Shown: positions 44,558 through 53,333 of the stretch, one piece after another
How the letters are laid out: the number at the start of each line of letters is the position of its first letter
How positions within the stretch are numbered: the first letter of the stretch is position 1
NCBI RefSeq assembly: GCF_052056295.1
Contig: NZ_CP182493.1
Span: 992,001-1,056,000, forward strand
DNA: 64,000 nucleotides
Direction of reading: 5' to 3'
Source: Catenovulum sp052056295
GTDB lineage: Bacteria > Pseudomonadota > Gammaproteobacteria > Enterobacterales > Alteromonadaceae
The notes under the pieces: model-generated
Seen by the model: only the letters and a program-made list of their open reading frames with translations
What the model was told of the DNA's origin: nothing
Database searches by the model: none
Translations under genes and position numbers: made by a program

Positions 44558-45935
44558 CTTCTAACGACTTACCTTTAGTTTCAGGCATCATAAATTTCAC
44601 CCACACTAGCTGTAGTAACATCATAAATGCAAAGAAGTAGAACACAGTAGAAGCTTCAAATGCAGCCAGAGCTGTTGGCATTAATAAACTAATTAATGCA
44701 GCAAATACCCAATGAGTACCTGAACCAAGCGCCTGCCCTTTTGCCCGTACCGCATTCGGGAATATTTCTGAAATAAACACCCAAATAACCGCACCTTGAC
44801 CAATAGCGTGCGACGCAATAAACATAAAGACAAAAAATACTACAACCGCGCCGCCTATGTTGTTGGCAAATGCCCAAGCCACCACAGCTAACGAAATAAT
44901 GTAACCAACTGAGCCTATATACATTAAGCTTTTACGCCCTGCTCTATCAATTATCCATAAACCCGCCATAGTAAATATGAGATTAACTAAACCAATACCA
45001 GCAGATGAAAGCAACGCACTGCTAGAGTCTAACCCCGCCATAGAAAACACGCGCGGCGCGTAATACAGAATAAAGTTAATGCCAGATAATTGATTAAAAA
45101 AGGCAATTAAAAACGCCAACAAAATGGGTAATTGATAGACAGAGCTAAATAATTTTTTAGGCTCAGATTGTTTTTCTTCAACTATGTCTTCAACTTCCTG
45201 CTCAACATTGTGCTGCTCTAACTCAGTTAACGCACTTTTTGCTTTAGCTAAATCGGCTTTAGTAGATTTTGATGCTTCTATCTCGCTGATGATCTGCTCA
45301 ACATTCTCTTCACCTATTTCATTGAGAATTTTGCGGCATTGACTAATATCGTCACGATGAATTGCCAACCAACGAGGGCTTTCTGGTACTCGACTGACAA
45401 ACATTAGGTATAACAAAGCTGGTAAGGTTTCGATACCCAACATTAAACGCCAATCCCAGTCAGCTAAACCCGAGATAAAGTAATTCGATAACATAGCCAC
45501 CAAAATGCCGAAAACAATTTGGAATTGATACAAAGCAACTAACTGACCACGTCGTTTAGCCGGTGCAACTTCAGAAATATATGCAGGCACAGCAACAGAA
45601 GAAATACCCACTCCAATACCACCGATAAAACGTAAAATTGCAAAGGTGTAAGGGTCTTGGGCGATTGCCGAGCCAAAAGCAGACAAGGCGTACAAAATAC
45701 CGATAAATATCAGTGTTGGTTTACGACCAAATTTATCACAAGGATAACTGCCAGATAAGGCACCAATAACGGTACCCCAGAGCGCCGAAGAAACAATCAG
45801 CAACCCATGCTCCATAGGTGATAAATCCCATAAAATTTGAATCTTCTGTTCGGCACCAGAAATAACCGCAGTGTCAAAACCAAATAAAAATCCGGCTACA
45901 GCTACGGTAATTGACCAAAGTAGTAATTTTGGCAT
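44532..45935 (-). CDS. MFS sugar porter
   Basis: 467 residues with 12 predicted membrane helices. A sugar/H+ symporter in the inner membrane: GFLFGFDTAVISGA in helix 1, GSYPCDKFGRKPTL in the 2-3 loop, RFIGGIGVGISSVAVPAYISEVAPAKRRGQLVALYQ, PESPRWL, NQLSGINFILYYAPRVF in helix 7, and PETKGKSLEDLA at the C terminus. The central loop is unusually long and acidic, about 60 residues, rich in Glu and Lys. A LacI-type operator (45973-45984) lies 40 bp before the start. Sucrose or fructose is the likely substrate from context. Confidence 0.9.
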   Translation of the reverse strand: MPKLLLWSITVAVAGFLFGFDTAVISGAEQKIQILWDLSPMEHGLLIVSSALWGTVIGALSGSYPCDKFGRKPTLIFIGILYALSAFGSAIAQDPYTFAILRFIGGIGVGISSVAVPAYISEVAPAKRRGQLVALYQFQIVFGILVAMLSNYFISGLADWDWRLMLGIETLPALLYLMFVSRVPESPRWLAIHRDDISQCRKILNEIGEENVEQIISEIEASKSTKADLAKAKSALTELEQHNVEQEVEDIVEEKQSEPKKLFSSVYQLPILLAFLIAFFNQLSGINFILYYAPRVFSMAGLDSSSALLSSAGIGLVNLIFTMAGLWIIDRAGRKSLMYIGSVGYIISLAVVAWAFANNIGGAVVVFFVFMFIASHAIGQGAVIWVFISEIFPNAVRAKGQALGSGTHWVFAALISLLMPTALAAFEASTVFYFFAFMMLLQLVWVKFMMPETKGKSLEDLALELKR

Positions 45936-45972
45936 ACATATACTCTCAATTTGTTAATACTCGAATCATTAT

Positions 45973-45984
45973 AACAACGTTGTC
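45973..45984. promoter_or_regulatory. LacI-type operator upstream of the sugar porter
   Basis: AACAACGTTGTC contains the perfect palindrome ACAACGTTGT, centred on CG as in LacI/GalR-family operators. The same core occurs at 51257 and 53211, and with one change at 47208. Confidence 0.7.
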
Positions 45985-46026
45985 TTATTTAACAAGTTAG
46001 ATATTTAAAATTAAACTAATGATAAC

Positions 46027-47160
46027 TTAAAGTGAGACCCTAGCCCCAGTCACCTTATCAAACACATGACAATATTTAGTTTCTACATACAAGTTCCACA
46101 GCGCAGGCTGCAACTCTTGCTCATCAAATTGCTTTTGTACTTTTGCAGTAATTTGCGTGTCTGCATAATCAAAGTGCAAAATGCATTCGCTGCCTAACTG
46201 CTCATAAGAACTTAAACATGCTTGCAGCTCAATATACTTGTCGGTATTGGTTACTTCAGGGTCAAGGCTAAATACTATATGTTCAGGTCGAAAAGCCAGT
46301 TCAATCTGCTGCCCAGCAACTACAGAACAACTGGGTAAAGTGATGCTTTGTTCGCTACAGCTAAGCGTCGCGGAAATGCCAGAGTCAGAGCTAGTAGTAA
46401 CAATAGCTGCAAGAAAATTAATTTTTGGCTGCCCTAAAAATTGCGCAACAAATTTGTTGCAAGGTTTATTGTAAAGTTCGAGCGGTGAACCAACTTGCTG
46501 CAAGTTACATTCATTAGAAGCCGACAAAGGAGCAAACACCGCAATTCTGTCGCCCAAAGTCATAGCTTCGTGCTGGTCGTGTGTTACATAAATCATAGTT
46601 GTGCCCAATGAGCGATGTAACTGCTTTATCTCCTGCCTGGTTTTACTTCTAAGCGCCGCATCTAAATTACTCAAGGGTTCATCTAACAAAAACAGTTGTG
46701 GGCGCTGCACAATACAACGACCAATCGCGACTCTTTGCTGCTGCCCGCCCGACAACTTGTCTGGTTTCTCCGCCAAAATGTGCGAAATTTCAAGCTTCTC
46801 AGCAGTCTTCTCTACTCTGTGTTTAATTAGCTTTTTGTTGATGCCTTTTTGCTTGAGTCCAAACGACAAGTTTTCAAATACAGTCATATGCGGATAAAGC
46901 GCATAGTTTTGAAAAACCATACCGATTTTTCGTTTGGCTGGAATTACCTGATTCATCAGTGTTTCATCAAACCACATTTCACCGTCGGTTAGCGGCTCAA
47001 GTCCTGCAATTAAACGCAGCAGCGTCGTTTTGCCACAGCCAGAAGGGCCGATAAACACAATCAGTTCACCAGACTTTATTTCAAGATCTATATTTTTTAT
47101 CGTACACATTTCACCCAAAACATAAGTTTTAGATAAATTTTTTAATATCAATCGTGTCAA
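46027..47160 (-). CDS. MalK/UgpC-type sugar ABC transporter ATP-binding protein
   Basis: About 377 residues. Walker A FIGPSGCGKTT, signature KLSGGQQQRVAIGR, Walker B LFLLDEPLSNLD and the switch His in VTHDQHEAM make up the ATPase domain. A C-terminal TOBE/regulatory region (ELAFRPEHIVF) follows, as in CUT1 sugar importers. No permease gene is in the window. The start is uncertain: TTG 47160 has AGGTG six bases upstream, while GTG 47169 would add three codons. It is divergent from a sugar-binding protein with an operator-like site between. Confidence 0.88.
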   Translation of the reverse strand: MTRLILKNLSKTYVLGEMCTIKNIDLEIKSGELIVFIGPSGCGKTTLLRLIAGLEPLTDGEMWFDETLMNQVIPAKRKIGMVFQNYALYPHMTVFENLSFGLKQKGINKKLIKHRVEKTAEKLEISHILAEKPDKLSGGQQQRVAIGRCIVQRPQLFLLDEPLSNLDAALRSKTRQEIKQLHRSLGTTMIYVTHDQHEAMTLGDRIAVFAPLSASNECNLQQVGSPLELYNKPCNKFVAQFLGQPKINFLAAIVTTSSDSGISATLSCSEQSITLPSCSVVAGQQIELAFRPEHIVFSLDPEVTNTDKYIELQACLSSYEQLGSECILHFDYADTQITAKVQKQFDEQELQPALWNLYVETKYCHVFDKVTGARVSL

Positions 47161-47206
47161 TTTACACACCTAACAAGCCAAATTAAATCTAGAGAAACCA
47201 ATACAA

Positions 47207-47218
47207 AACAACGTTATC
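47207..47218. promoter_or_regulatory. LacI-type operator, one mismatch
   Basis: AACAACGTTATC differs from the conserved operator at one base. It lies in the divergent promoter region between the ATPase gene and the periplasmic binding-protein gene. Confidence 0.5.
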
Positions 47219-47291
47219 TTTTAGGTTACAAATCTTGTTCTATCGTCTAGTATTTAGACTAATACTTGTACAAATTCCTGCAGGACATCCC

Positions 47292-48269
47292 ATGTTCACT
47301 CTACTTTCTTTTTTTACAAGGATAGTAGCTTCAGCAAAAACATTCATTGTTGTTGCACAACTAACTCTGCTAAGTCTATGCGCTTTTAACGCTCAGAGTA
47401 AATGTTTGATAATGGTCACAGCAGGCGGAGGCTACACCTTTTGGCATGCAACAACCCTTGGTGCACAAAAAGCGGCTGCGGATAATGGTTACCAGATCAT
47501 TTCTAGAGGAACTTACGAGTCAACCACAGCCAGTGCACAACTTTCAATTATAAATTTTTTCCAAGACTATGAGTGTGACGGCTTAATACTCGCGCCAAAT
47601 GAAAAATCAGTAGTAGACGCTCTAGTGCTCAACTATGACAAACCCATTATATTAATTGACCGCAAACCCGAAAATAGCCAGCTACCTGTGGTTAAAACCA
47701 ACGACTATTTTGCTGGCGAATTAGCGGCTAAACAGCTTATTCAACTCAGTCAAAAAACCATTGATTTAGCGGTTGTGCTTAACAATCAAACTGAAGCGCA
47801 TTTAAACCAACGTGCGCTTGGTTTTACTAACCTGCTAAAACAAACTTTCAGCCAGGTAAAATTAAAACACCTCCATTCTGGGCGCTCAGTTGGTTCAGCC
47901 AGAGAAATTATCTTTCAACAAAAAGAGCTCATTCGCAGCGCTCAAGTGGTTTATGCCACTAACGAGCTTGGCAGCCTTGCGTTAAATCAGGATCTGGCCG
48001 AAATCGAAAACATCAAAATAGGTTTTGATTGCCATCCAGCGCTGATTAAAGCAACAACTGCAAATAAAATGCTCGGTTTTATCAGCCAAAATGCCTTCCA
48101 AATTGGTTATGCCAGTGCAGTTAAACTTATCAATAACATAGAGTCGAAAACACCTCTAACTGACCTTTACCTCAACCCAATGTTTATTGATTACGCATTT
48201 ATCCAAAAACTGCCAGAACCCAATTGCAAAAGCATTTACCAATATTTAGCCCACACATCTTTAAACTAG
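47292..48269 (+). CDS. Periplasmic sugar-binding protein, LacI/RbsB-type fold
   Basis: About 325 residues. The N terminus is a hydrophobic export signal (FIVVAQLTLLSLCAFNAQS), followed by a type 1 periplasmic-binding fold (CLIMVTAGGGYTFWHATTLGAQKAAADNGY ... CDGLILAPNEKS ... KPIILIDRKPE ... TNDYFAGELAAKQLI). No helix-turn-helix is present, so it is not a repressor. AGGA lies just before ATG 47292. It ends four bases into the convergent chemoreceptor gene. It may feed an ABC transporter or the receptor. Confidence 0.8.
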   Translation: MFTLLSFFTRIVASAKTFIVVAQLTLLSLCAFNAQSKCLIMVTAGGGYTFWHATTLGAQKAAADNGYQIISRGTYESTTASAQLSIINFFQDYECDGLILAPNEKSVVDALVLNYDKPIILIDRKPENSQLPVVKTNDYFAGELAAKQLIQLSQKTIDLAVVLNNQTEAHLNQRALGFTNLLKQTFSQVKLKHLHSGRSVGSAREIIFQQKELIRSAQVVYATNELGSLALNQDLAEIENIKIGFDCHPALIKATTANKMLGFISQNAFQIGYASAVKLINNIESKTPLTDLYLNPMFIDYAFIQKLPEPNCKSIYQYLAHTSLN

Positions 48270-50251
48270 CGCGTGGTAAATTTAGCCGTTAAACCACGTA
48301 AAGTATGTGCTCGTTCAACCAAATCTTCAGTTTGTTTTACGTTGTCGTTAAACTCCGCTTTGTTGTCGTTAATTTGCTCTGCCAAATCAACAATATTTTG
48401 TGCAATCTCCTGAATTACAGCCCCTTGTTCAGTCGCAGACGTTGAGATAGAAGCACTCATATCTTTAATAATGGACGCTGCGTCACCGATAGAGCGCATA
48501 TCTTTCGACAAGTTATTCGCATCACTAATGCGTGCTAGTGTGATCTCGGCACCTGCGTCAACCATGCTTTCAGCATTTTGGCTTTCGCTTTGTAATCTGC
48601 TCACAATGCTTTCAATTTCTTCGGTCGATTTTTGTGTGCGCGCAGCAAGCTCTCTCACTTCATCGGCAACCACAGCAAAACCTCGACCATTCTCACCTGC
48701 TCTCGCCGCTTCTATCGCAGCATTTAACGCAAGTAGATTTGTCTGCTCTGCTACCGCGCGGATAATGGCGACTATGCTGCTAATGTCTTCACTGCTTTGG
48801 CGCAATGAGCGCACAATATTTGAAGCATCTTTCATTTGCGTGCCAAGTTCGGCTAACTTGTCAGCATTCTGTTTAGATAAATCACGGCTCTGCATAATCA
48901 GTCTATCAATGTTATCAACTTCTTTTTGCGTATTGATTGTGCGCTCTTCAATATGCACGGCCGAAGTGCCAAGCTCTTGCAACGCAGCAGACAAGGTTTC
49001 AATATCACTGCTAATTTTAAATACTCGGTCTAAACTGCGCTGGTTGTTACTAAGCAAATTATCGCTCGCCGAATTAACACTTTGGCTGGTATGAATAACT
49101 TCCACCACTAGCGCATTTAAATGTTCGGAAATGCTATTGAGCATTTTACCTATGGTGCCAAATTCATCACTTGACGTTTTTGAGATATTTTCCGTTAAGT
49201 CACCACTGCTGACTTTTTGGCTAAATTTAGTTAAGCGCTTAATTGGACGGCGGATCCCCATCACCATAATAAAACTGATGATTGCCGTAATAATTACCGA
49301 GATAACCCCTGCAATAATTAACCATTGCGTGGCCGATGCGTTTTGCTGTTTACTTTGCAGTGCGTTTTGTGAAGTTTGTTGGTTAATCCAATCGGCAAAT
49401 TTATCAATCTTAGCTAAATCCATTTGCCATACTTGGCGGTACTGTTCAAGCTGCGCAACTTGTTTATCGCGTGCGGTTAAATAACTCACGGCTATTGGTA
49501 ACATGCCCTCTTGTGCCAGCAGTGATTTTTCCATTTTATCCACTACCTGCGCTAAATCACTTACCGAAAACATTGATTGATAAGTCAAAATTTCTAAGTT
49601 GGTTTTCAAGGTTTTCATACTGTCTGAAGCCGTTGGAATAAGTGTTGGGTAAACTTCAGGATCTTGGGTAACTGCAACCATTTCAGTTAAAGCACGAATG
49701 CGATCTAAACCATCTTGAATTGCCATTAACGACGACAACCAAATAAAACTTTGACTGTTTAAGTCTTTCAGTTTCAGCTCAACAAGTTCGTTTACTTGTT
49801 GCCACTGCTTTAAAAAGTCAGCCTGCTTATTTTGCAGTTGTAAATCTAACGCTAACGCTTGTCGATTAGTTAAAATAAGTGCTTGCTGCGCTTTTAACTC
49901 AGGCTGAACATCCGTTAGCTGCATATCATTGTTAGCAAATAACAACTCAGCTTTATTTAGCAGTTTGCGCGTTAGTTGCTGCAAATTCGTATCATCTTGT
50001 TTGAGCTGTTGTTCTAAGCCGTTTTGTTGATGGGTTGAACGAGCCAAATAGTGCTGTAAAACCTTGTTGTCCACCTGCTGAAAGGTTTCACGCATATCAG
50101 CCAAGTTGAGCAATAATTCGGTTGCATGTTCGGAAAATTGATCAAATCTATTACTGATAGTTTGACTATTTTGTACACCAGCAGCTATCACAACTATGAT
50201 AACCAAAGCTAAAAAACTAAATACGCTTGAGATTTTAAATTGAAGTGTCAT
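48266..50251 (-). CDS. Methyl-accepting chemotaxis protein
   Basis: About 661 residues. Two membrane helices (VFSFLALVIIVVIAAGVQ and IIAGVISVIITAIISFIMVMG) flank a helical periplasmic domain of about 290 residues. HAMP (RRPIKRLTKFSQKVSSGDLTENI) and a signalling domain with the conserved hairpin tip NLLALNAAIEAARAGENGRGFAVVADEVRELA follow. It starts five bases after the sugar-binding protein at 50257-51198 (GGAG at a good distance from ATG 50251), so the binding protein may present sugar to this receptor, as MBP, RbsB and GBP do for Tar and Trg. Confidence 0.93.
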   Translation of the reverse strand: MTLQFKISSVFSFLALVIIVVIAAGVQNSQTISNRFDQFSEHATELLLNLADMRETFQQVDNKVLQHYLARSTHQQNGLEQQLKQDDTNLQQLTRKLLNKAELLFANNDMQLTDVQPELKAQQALILTNRQALALDLQLQNKQADFLKQWQQVNELVELKLKDLNSQSFIWLSSLMAIQDGLDRIRALTEMVAVTQDPEVYPTLIPTASDSMKTLKTNLEILTYQSMFSVSDLAQVVDKMEKSLLAQEGMLPIAVSYLTARDKQVAQLEQYRQVWQMDLAKIDKFADWINQQTSQNALQSKQQNASATQWLIIAGVISVIITAIISFIMVMGIRRPIKRLTKFSQKVSSGDLTENISKTSSDEFGTIGKMLNSISEHLNALVVEVIHTSQSVNSASDNLLSNNQRSLDRVFKISSDIETLSAALQELGTSAVHIEERTINTQKEVDNIDRLIMQSRDLSKQNADKLAELGTQMKDASNIVRSLRQSSEDISSIVAIIRAVAEQTNLLALNAAIEAARAGENGRGFAVVADEVRELAARTQKSTEEIESIVSRLQSESQNAESMVDAGAEITLARISDANNLSKDMRSIGDAASIIKDMSASISTSATEQGAVIQEIAQNIVDLAEQINDNKAEFNDNVKQTEDLVERAHTLRGLTAKFTTR

Positions 50252-50256
50252 AGTCT

Positions 50257-51198
50257 TTACTCCGCCCAACCTTTGTACTGCATCACATTGTTTTTATTAA
50301 CCAAACTTGGATCTATTAAAAATACTTGCTGCGACAGTTTTTGACCTTGTTTTAGTTGATAACCTAACTCAACGGCTTTTTCAGCCATTAAATCAGGGTA
50401 TTGGGCGGCGGTTGCACTGACCAATGCATTTGAATTTTTTAACGCTTCTTGCATTAATGGCGCACCATCAACAGAAGTAATGACAATATCGCGTTTACCG
50501 CGATTCTGCGCCTCTAACTCGGCACCAATTGCACTTGGGTCATTTATCGCAAAAATGCCGTTAACATCTGGGTAGGTCGCCAAAATTGATTTCATTGCTT
50601 GTTCACCACCAGATTGACTGCCTTGGCCTTGCGCGTCTACTTGCAGCAGCTGAATACCACTAGCTTCAGCAATTGCTTGGTTGCACCCATCTACCCTATC
50701 AACCACGGCTGATACATTTGGGCCATTAATAATCGCAATTTTGCCAACACCACCAAGCTGGTTAATTAGATGCGTACAGGCTTGAAATCCCGCTTTTACA
50801 TTGTCGGTTGCGACGGTTGCAACAACGCCTTCAGCCGAAACATCCACCGCAATAACTTGTGTGCCTTGTTTAATCGCTTTTTTAATTTCGGGTGCCAAAG
50901 CTTGCTGGTCGGCTGCGGTTATCACAACAATATCAGCGTTACGCTCAACCAACTGCGCCAATTGCCAACGTTGTCTATTTAGTGAATAGTCACTTGCAAC
51001 CACCAGAGTATTTGCTTTGCCGTTAGTAAGTTCGTCAGCCTTGCGCTTAGCACCTTTAACAATCTGCAAAAAGAATGGGTTGTTTAAGTCGTTAATAGCC
51101 ACACCAACGGTTAAATTAGCCAGAGATTTTTGGCTAAAGGTAAAAATAGCTAAACCAATGATCAATAAAAAATGAATAGTTAACTTTTTATAGCTCAT
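50257..51198 (-). CDS. RbsB-like periplasmic sugar-binding protein
   Basis: 313 residues. The signal peptide (LTIHFLLIIGLAIFTFSQKSLA) precedes a type 1 periplasmic-binding fold: VGVAINDLNNPFFLQIVKGAKRKADEL, ADIVVITAADQQALAPEIKKAIKQG, VIAVDVSAEGVVATVATDN, GIFAINDPSAIGAELEAQ and DIVITSVDGAP, all as in ribose/fructose-type binding proteins. It is followed directly by a chemoreceptor instead of transporter genes. A perfect LacI-type operator is 59 bp upstream. Confidence 0.9.
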   Translation of the reverse strand: MSYKKLTIHFLLIIGLAIFTFSQKSLANLTVGVAINDLNNPFFLQIVKGAKRKADELTNGKANTLVVASDYSLNRQRWQLAQLVERNADIVVITAADQQALAPEIKKAIKQGTQVIAVDVSAEGVVATVATDNVKAGFQACTHLINQLGGVGKIAIINGPNVSAVVDRVDGCNQAIAEASGIQLLQVDAQGQGSQSGGEQAMKSILATYPDVNGIFAINDPSAIGAELEAQNRGKRDIVITSVDGAPLMQEALKNSNALVSATAAQYPDLMAEKAVELGYQLKQGQKLSQQVFLIDPSLVNKNNVMQYKGWAE

Positions 51199-51256
51199 AA
51201 TCCACCCACCTTAATGCATTTGTTAAAAAATTGTACAATTAGTATAAACACATTAA

Positions 51257-51267
51257 ACAACGTTGTC
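51257..51267. promoter_or_regulatory. LacI-type operator upstream of the binding protein/chemoreceptor operon
   Basis: ACAACGTTGTC, a perfect copy of the shared palindrome, lies between the binding-protein gene (minus) and the gene remnant at 51351 (plus). Confidence 0.7.
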
Positions 51268-51350
51268 ATTAATATTTATAAATAACTCAGGTAATATTCA
51301 AATGTATTACTCTGCTCAGACAAAATATCTAACTAAAAAATAAGGACTTA

Positions 51351-51380
51351 ATGATGAAAAAAATTCTAATGTCAGCTTAG
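51351..51380 (+). pseudogene. Remnant of a gene start (ribosome site plus nine codons)
   Basis: AAGGA five bases before ATGATGAAAAAAATTC encodes MMKKILMSA and stops at TAG. This looks like the start of a signal peptide. A terminator-like hairpin follows after six bases, so the body of an operator-controlled exported-protein gene seems to have been deleted. A functional micropeptide is less likely. Confidence 0.45.
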
Positions 51381-51386
51381 CTCATT

Positions 51387-51414
51387 TAGTGCCAGACGGT
51401 ATGACTCTGGCACT
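51387..51414. terminator. Hairpin after the gene remnant and after sucrose phosphorylase
   Basis: TAGTGCCAGA pairs perfectly with TCTGGCACTA around an eight-base loop. It lies 20 bp beyond the sucrose phosphorylase stop on the minus strand and just after the remnant on the plus strand. U-runs are weak. Confidence 0.55.
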
Positions 51415-51433
51415 ATATTAGTTGTTAATCCAA

Positions 51434-52909
51434 TTAATCATCCACAAGCATTTGCTGTAAATCAAATACTTCTTCTGTGCCAATATCAGATACGAATATC
51501 GCTGCACTATTGCTGGTTAAATCAATTGTTAGTTCAGCTTTGGCATGCTCTTTTGTCCAACACATTTGCAGTTTAGACTTATCAGCTTGCATCACAAACT
51601 CACCATTAAATGCTTCACTGTTGTTACGAATTTTAATTAACTTAAACAAAGCTTGGGTGATGTTTTTACTAGTTAAACTATCTACTTTATCGGTATTTAA
51701 ATATGGGCGGTTAATGTCGCGACCAACTTTGCTTTTTTCTAATAAAGCCATGTCATTTTCATGGCATAACAAGCCTGTGTAATATACTTGTGGGGTACCT
51801 GGTGCAAAAAACTGGATGGCTCTTGCAAGTAAATAATCAAAGTTATTCTGCGCTAGTGCATCATAATAAGTACAATTGACTTGATATAAATCGACGTTGC
51901 TGGCGGCCGCGCCCGTAGCTAATCGACTTTGACCTTGGCTATTGTTATGGATTTTTTCAACCAAGTGATCAATTTCATTTTCATTCAATAAACCAGCTTT
52001 GCCCGCCATAGGGCCAACATCAATAATGCCAATACCATCATGAGTGTCTAACACTGTAATACAGTTTCTTGGTGAAACTTTTAACCATTTCGCCAACGCA
52101 GAAAAATCTTGGCTAAATATGCTGTGCAATACCAAAGGTGGCAATGCAAAGTCATATACGCGGTCTACTTTTTCTGCAATTTCAATTTGTGTTTTATAGT
52201 AAGAGTGGATCTCAACCAAAGTCTGTATGCCTAGCTCGCTCGCCTGTTTAGCCAACTGGTTAATAAACTCAAAAGTCTCTTCAAGCATAAAACAGCTAGA
52301 GCCAGCTTTTTTAATTGCATAACCCGCAGCATCTAAGCGAATGATATTTACTTTATTCTCAGCAAATTTAGTCAAAATATCCGTTAAATACTGTTTACCC
52401 GCAGTAGAGTGCACATCAATATCGATTTGATTGGAGGTAAAAGTGGTCCAAAATTCACAAGTTGTGCCATCCGCCAAAGTATATTCAGTGAAACAACTAC
52501 CTGGGCGTGGACGATATATTTTTGCTCTGTCTTCATCCGACAAACCATTCGGAAAAACTTTATCTTTAGTTAAGAACAAATCCCAATATTTTGAATTGCG
52601 ACCGTTTTTTAACACATCTTGGAAAGCTTCTGATTGAGCTGACATGTGATTAACAATTAAATCAGCCATAGTGTCAAAGCTTTCACCTATGTTGGCAATG
52701 TCATTCCAGTTACCTAAACGACTATCAACTTGAGTATGGTCAATTGGGTCAAAACCCGCATCACTACCGTCAATTGGATAATAAAAGGGTAATAAATGCA
52801 CGCCGCCAAATAATGAGTCAAATTGATTGGTTAATAACGAATTTAATCCTTGTAAGTCGCTGCCGGAAAGTCTGTCGGCGTAAGTAATTAGTTGTACATT
52901 ATTTTTCAT
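51434..52909 (-). CDS. Sucrose phosphorylase (GH13)
   Basis: 491 residues. It splits sucrose with phosphate into glucose-1-phosphate and fructose in the cytoplasm; no signal peptide. GH13_18 features: GGVHLLPFYYPIDGSDAGFDPIDHTQVD near the start, DLIVNHMS, IIRLDAAGYAIKK with the nucleophile Asp, TLVEIHSYY with the acid/base Glu, and VLDTHDGIGIIDV with the stabilising Asp. It works well with the adjacent sugar porter and GH32 enzymes. A perfect 18-bp palindrome lies 40 bp upstream. Confidence 0.93.
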   Translation of the reverse strand: MKNNVQLITYADRLSGSDLQGLNSLLTNQFDSLFGGVHLLPFYYPIDGSDAGFDPIDHTQVDSRLGNWNDIANIGESFDTMADLIVNHMSAQSEAFQDVLKNGRNSKYWDLFLTKDKVFPNGLSDEDRAKIYRPRPGSCFTEYTLADGTTCEFWTTFTSNQIDIDVHSTAGKQYLTDILTKFAENKVNIIRLDAAGYAIKKAGSSCFMLEETFEFINQLAKQASELGIQTLVEIHSYYKTQIEIAEKVDRVYDFALPPLVLHSIFSQDFSALAKWLKVSPRNCITVLDTHDGIGIIDVGPMAGKAGLLNENEIDHLVEKIHNNSQGQSRLATGAAASNVDLYQVNCTYYDALAQNNFDYLLARAIQFFAPGTPQVYYTGLLCHENDMALLEKSKVGRDINRPYLNTDKVDSLTSKNITQALFKLIKIRNNSEAFNGEFVMQADKSKLQMCWTKEHAKAELTIDLTSNSAAIFVSDIGTEEVFDLQQMLVDD

Positions 52910-52948
52910 AGGGATCTCAGGTTAGTTAAAAGCTCTAATTTAAAAATA

Positions 52949-52966
52949 AACTTAAACGTTTAAGTT
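52949..52966. promoter_or_regulatory. 18-bp palindrome upstream of sucrose phosphorylase
   Basis: AACTTAAACGTTTAAGTT is fully symmetrical with a central CG, the form of a LacI-family (ScrR-like) operator. It differs from the ACAACGTTGT sites, so a second regulator may act here. Confidence 0.6.
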
Positions 52967-53210
52967 AAATTAAAGTATATTTTTAAAATAAAATCAACAC
53001 ATAATTTTTAATAATAAAATTAGAGAATTATTGAATTAAACACTCAACAAACAAAAACTTAATGCTTTAAGAATCCCTGTAATCATGACATCTCAACCAA
53101 TTTTATATTTGCATCAATTATTTATGTAAGAAAGACATAGCAAATTTTATGATTTACGAAATTGCTATACTTGACAGTTGTTAAAAAAATGTTTTTGGTA
53201 TATATTTTTG

Positions 53211-53220
53211 ACAACGTTGT
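53211..53220. promoter_or_regulatory. LacI-type operator upstream of the GH32 gene
   Basis: Perfect ACAACGTTGT, 114 bp before the GH32 start, in the AT-rich 424-bp gap 52910-53333. Apart from this site and the palindrome at 52949, I see no gene in this gap. Confidence 0.7.
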
Positions 53221-53333
53221 AAAAACAACAATTAAAATAATTAAAAAGGAGGTATAAAACATAACAAAACACCCTGTGAACCATTAATTACGCCTAGATG
53301 TAATTGGCACATATTTAATTTAGAGAGTCTAAT

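Noticed and set aside
47292..48269. LacI-family repressor for the sugar operators
   Set aside because: It has an export signal and no helix-turn-helix, so it is periplasmic.
48471..49094. Long open frame opposite the chemoreceptor signalling domain
   Set aside because: Shadow of the heptad-rich MCP gene; no domain or ribosome site.
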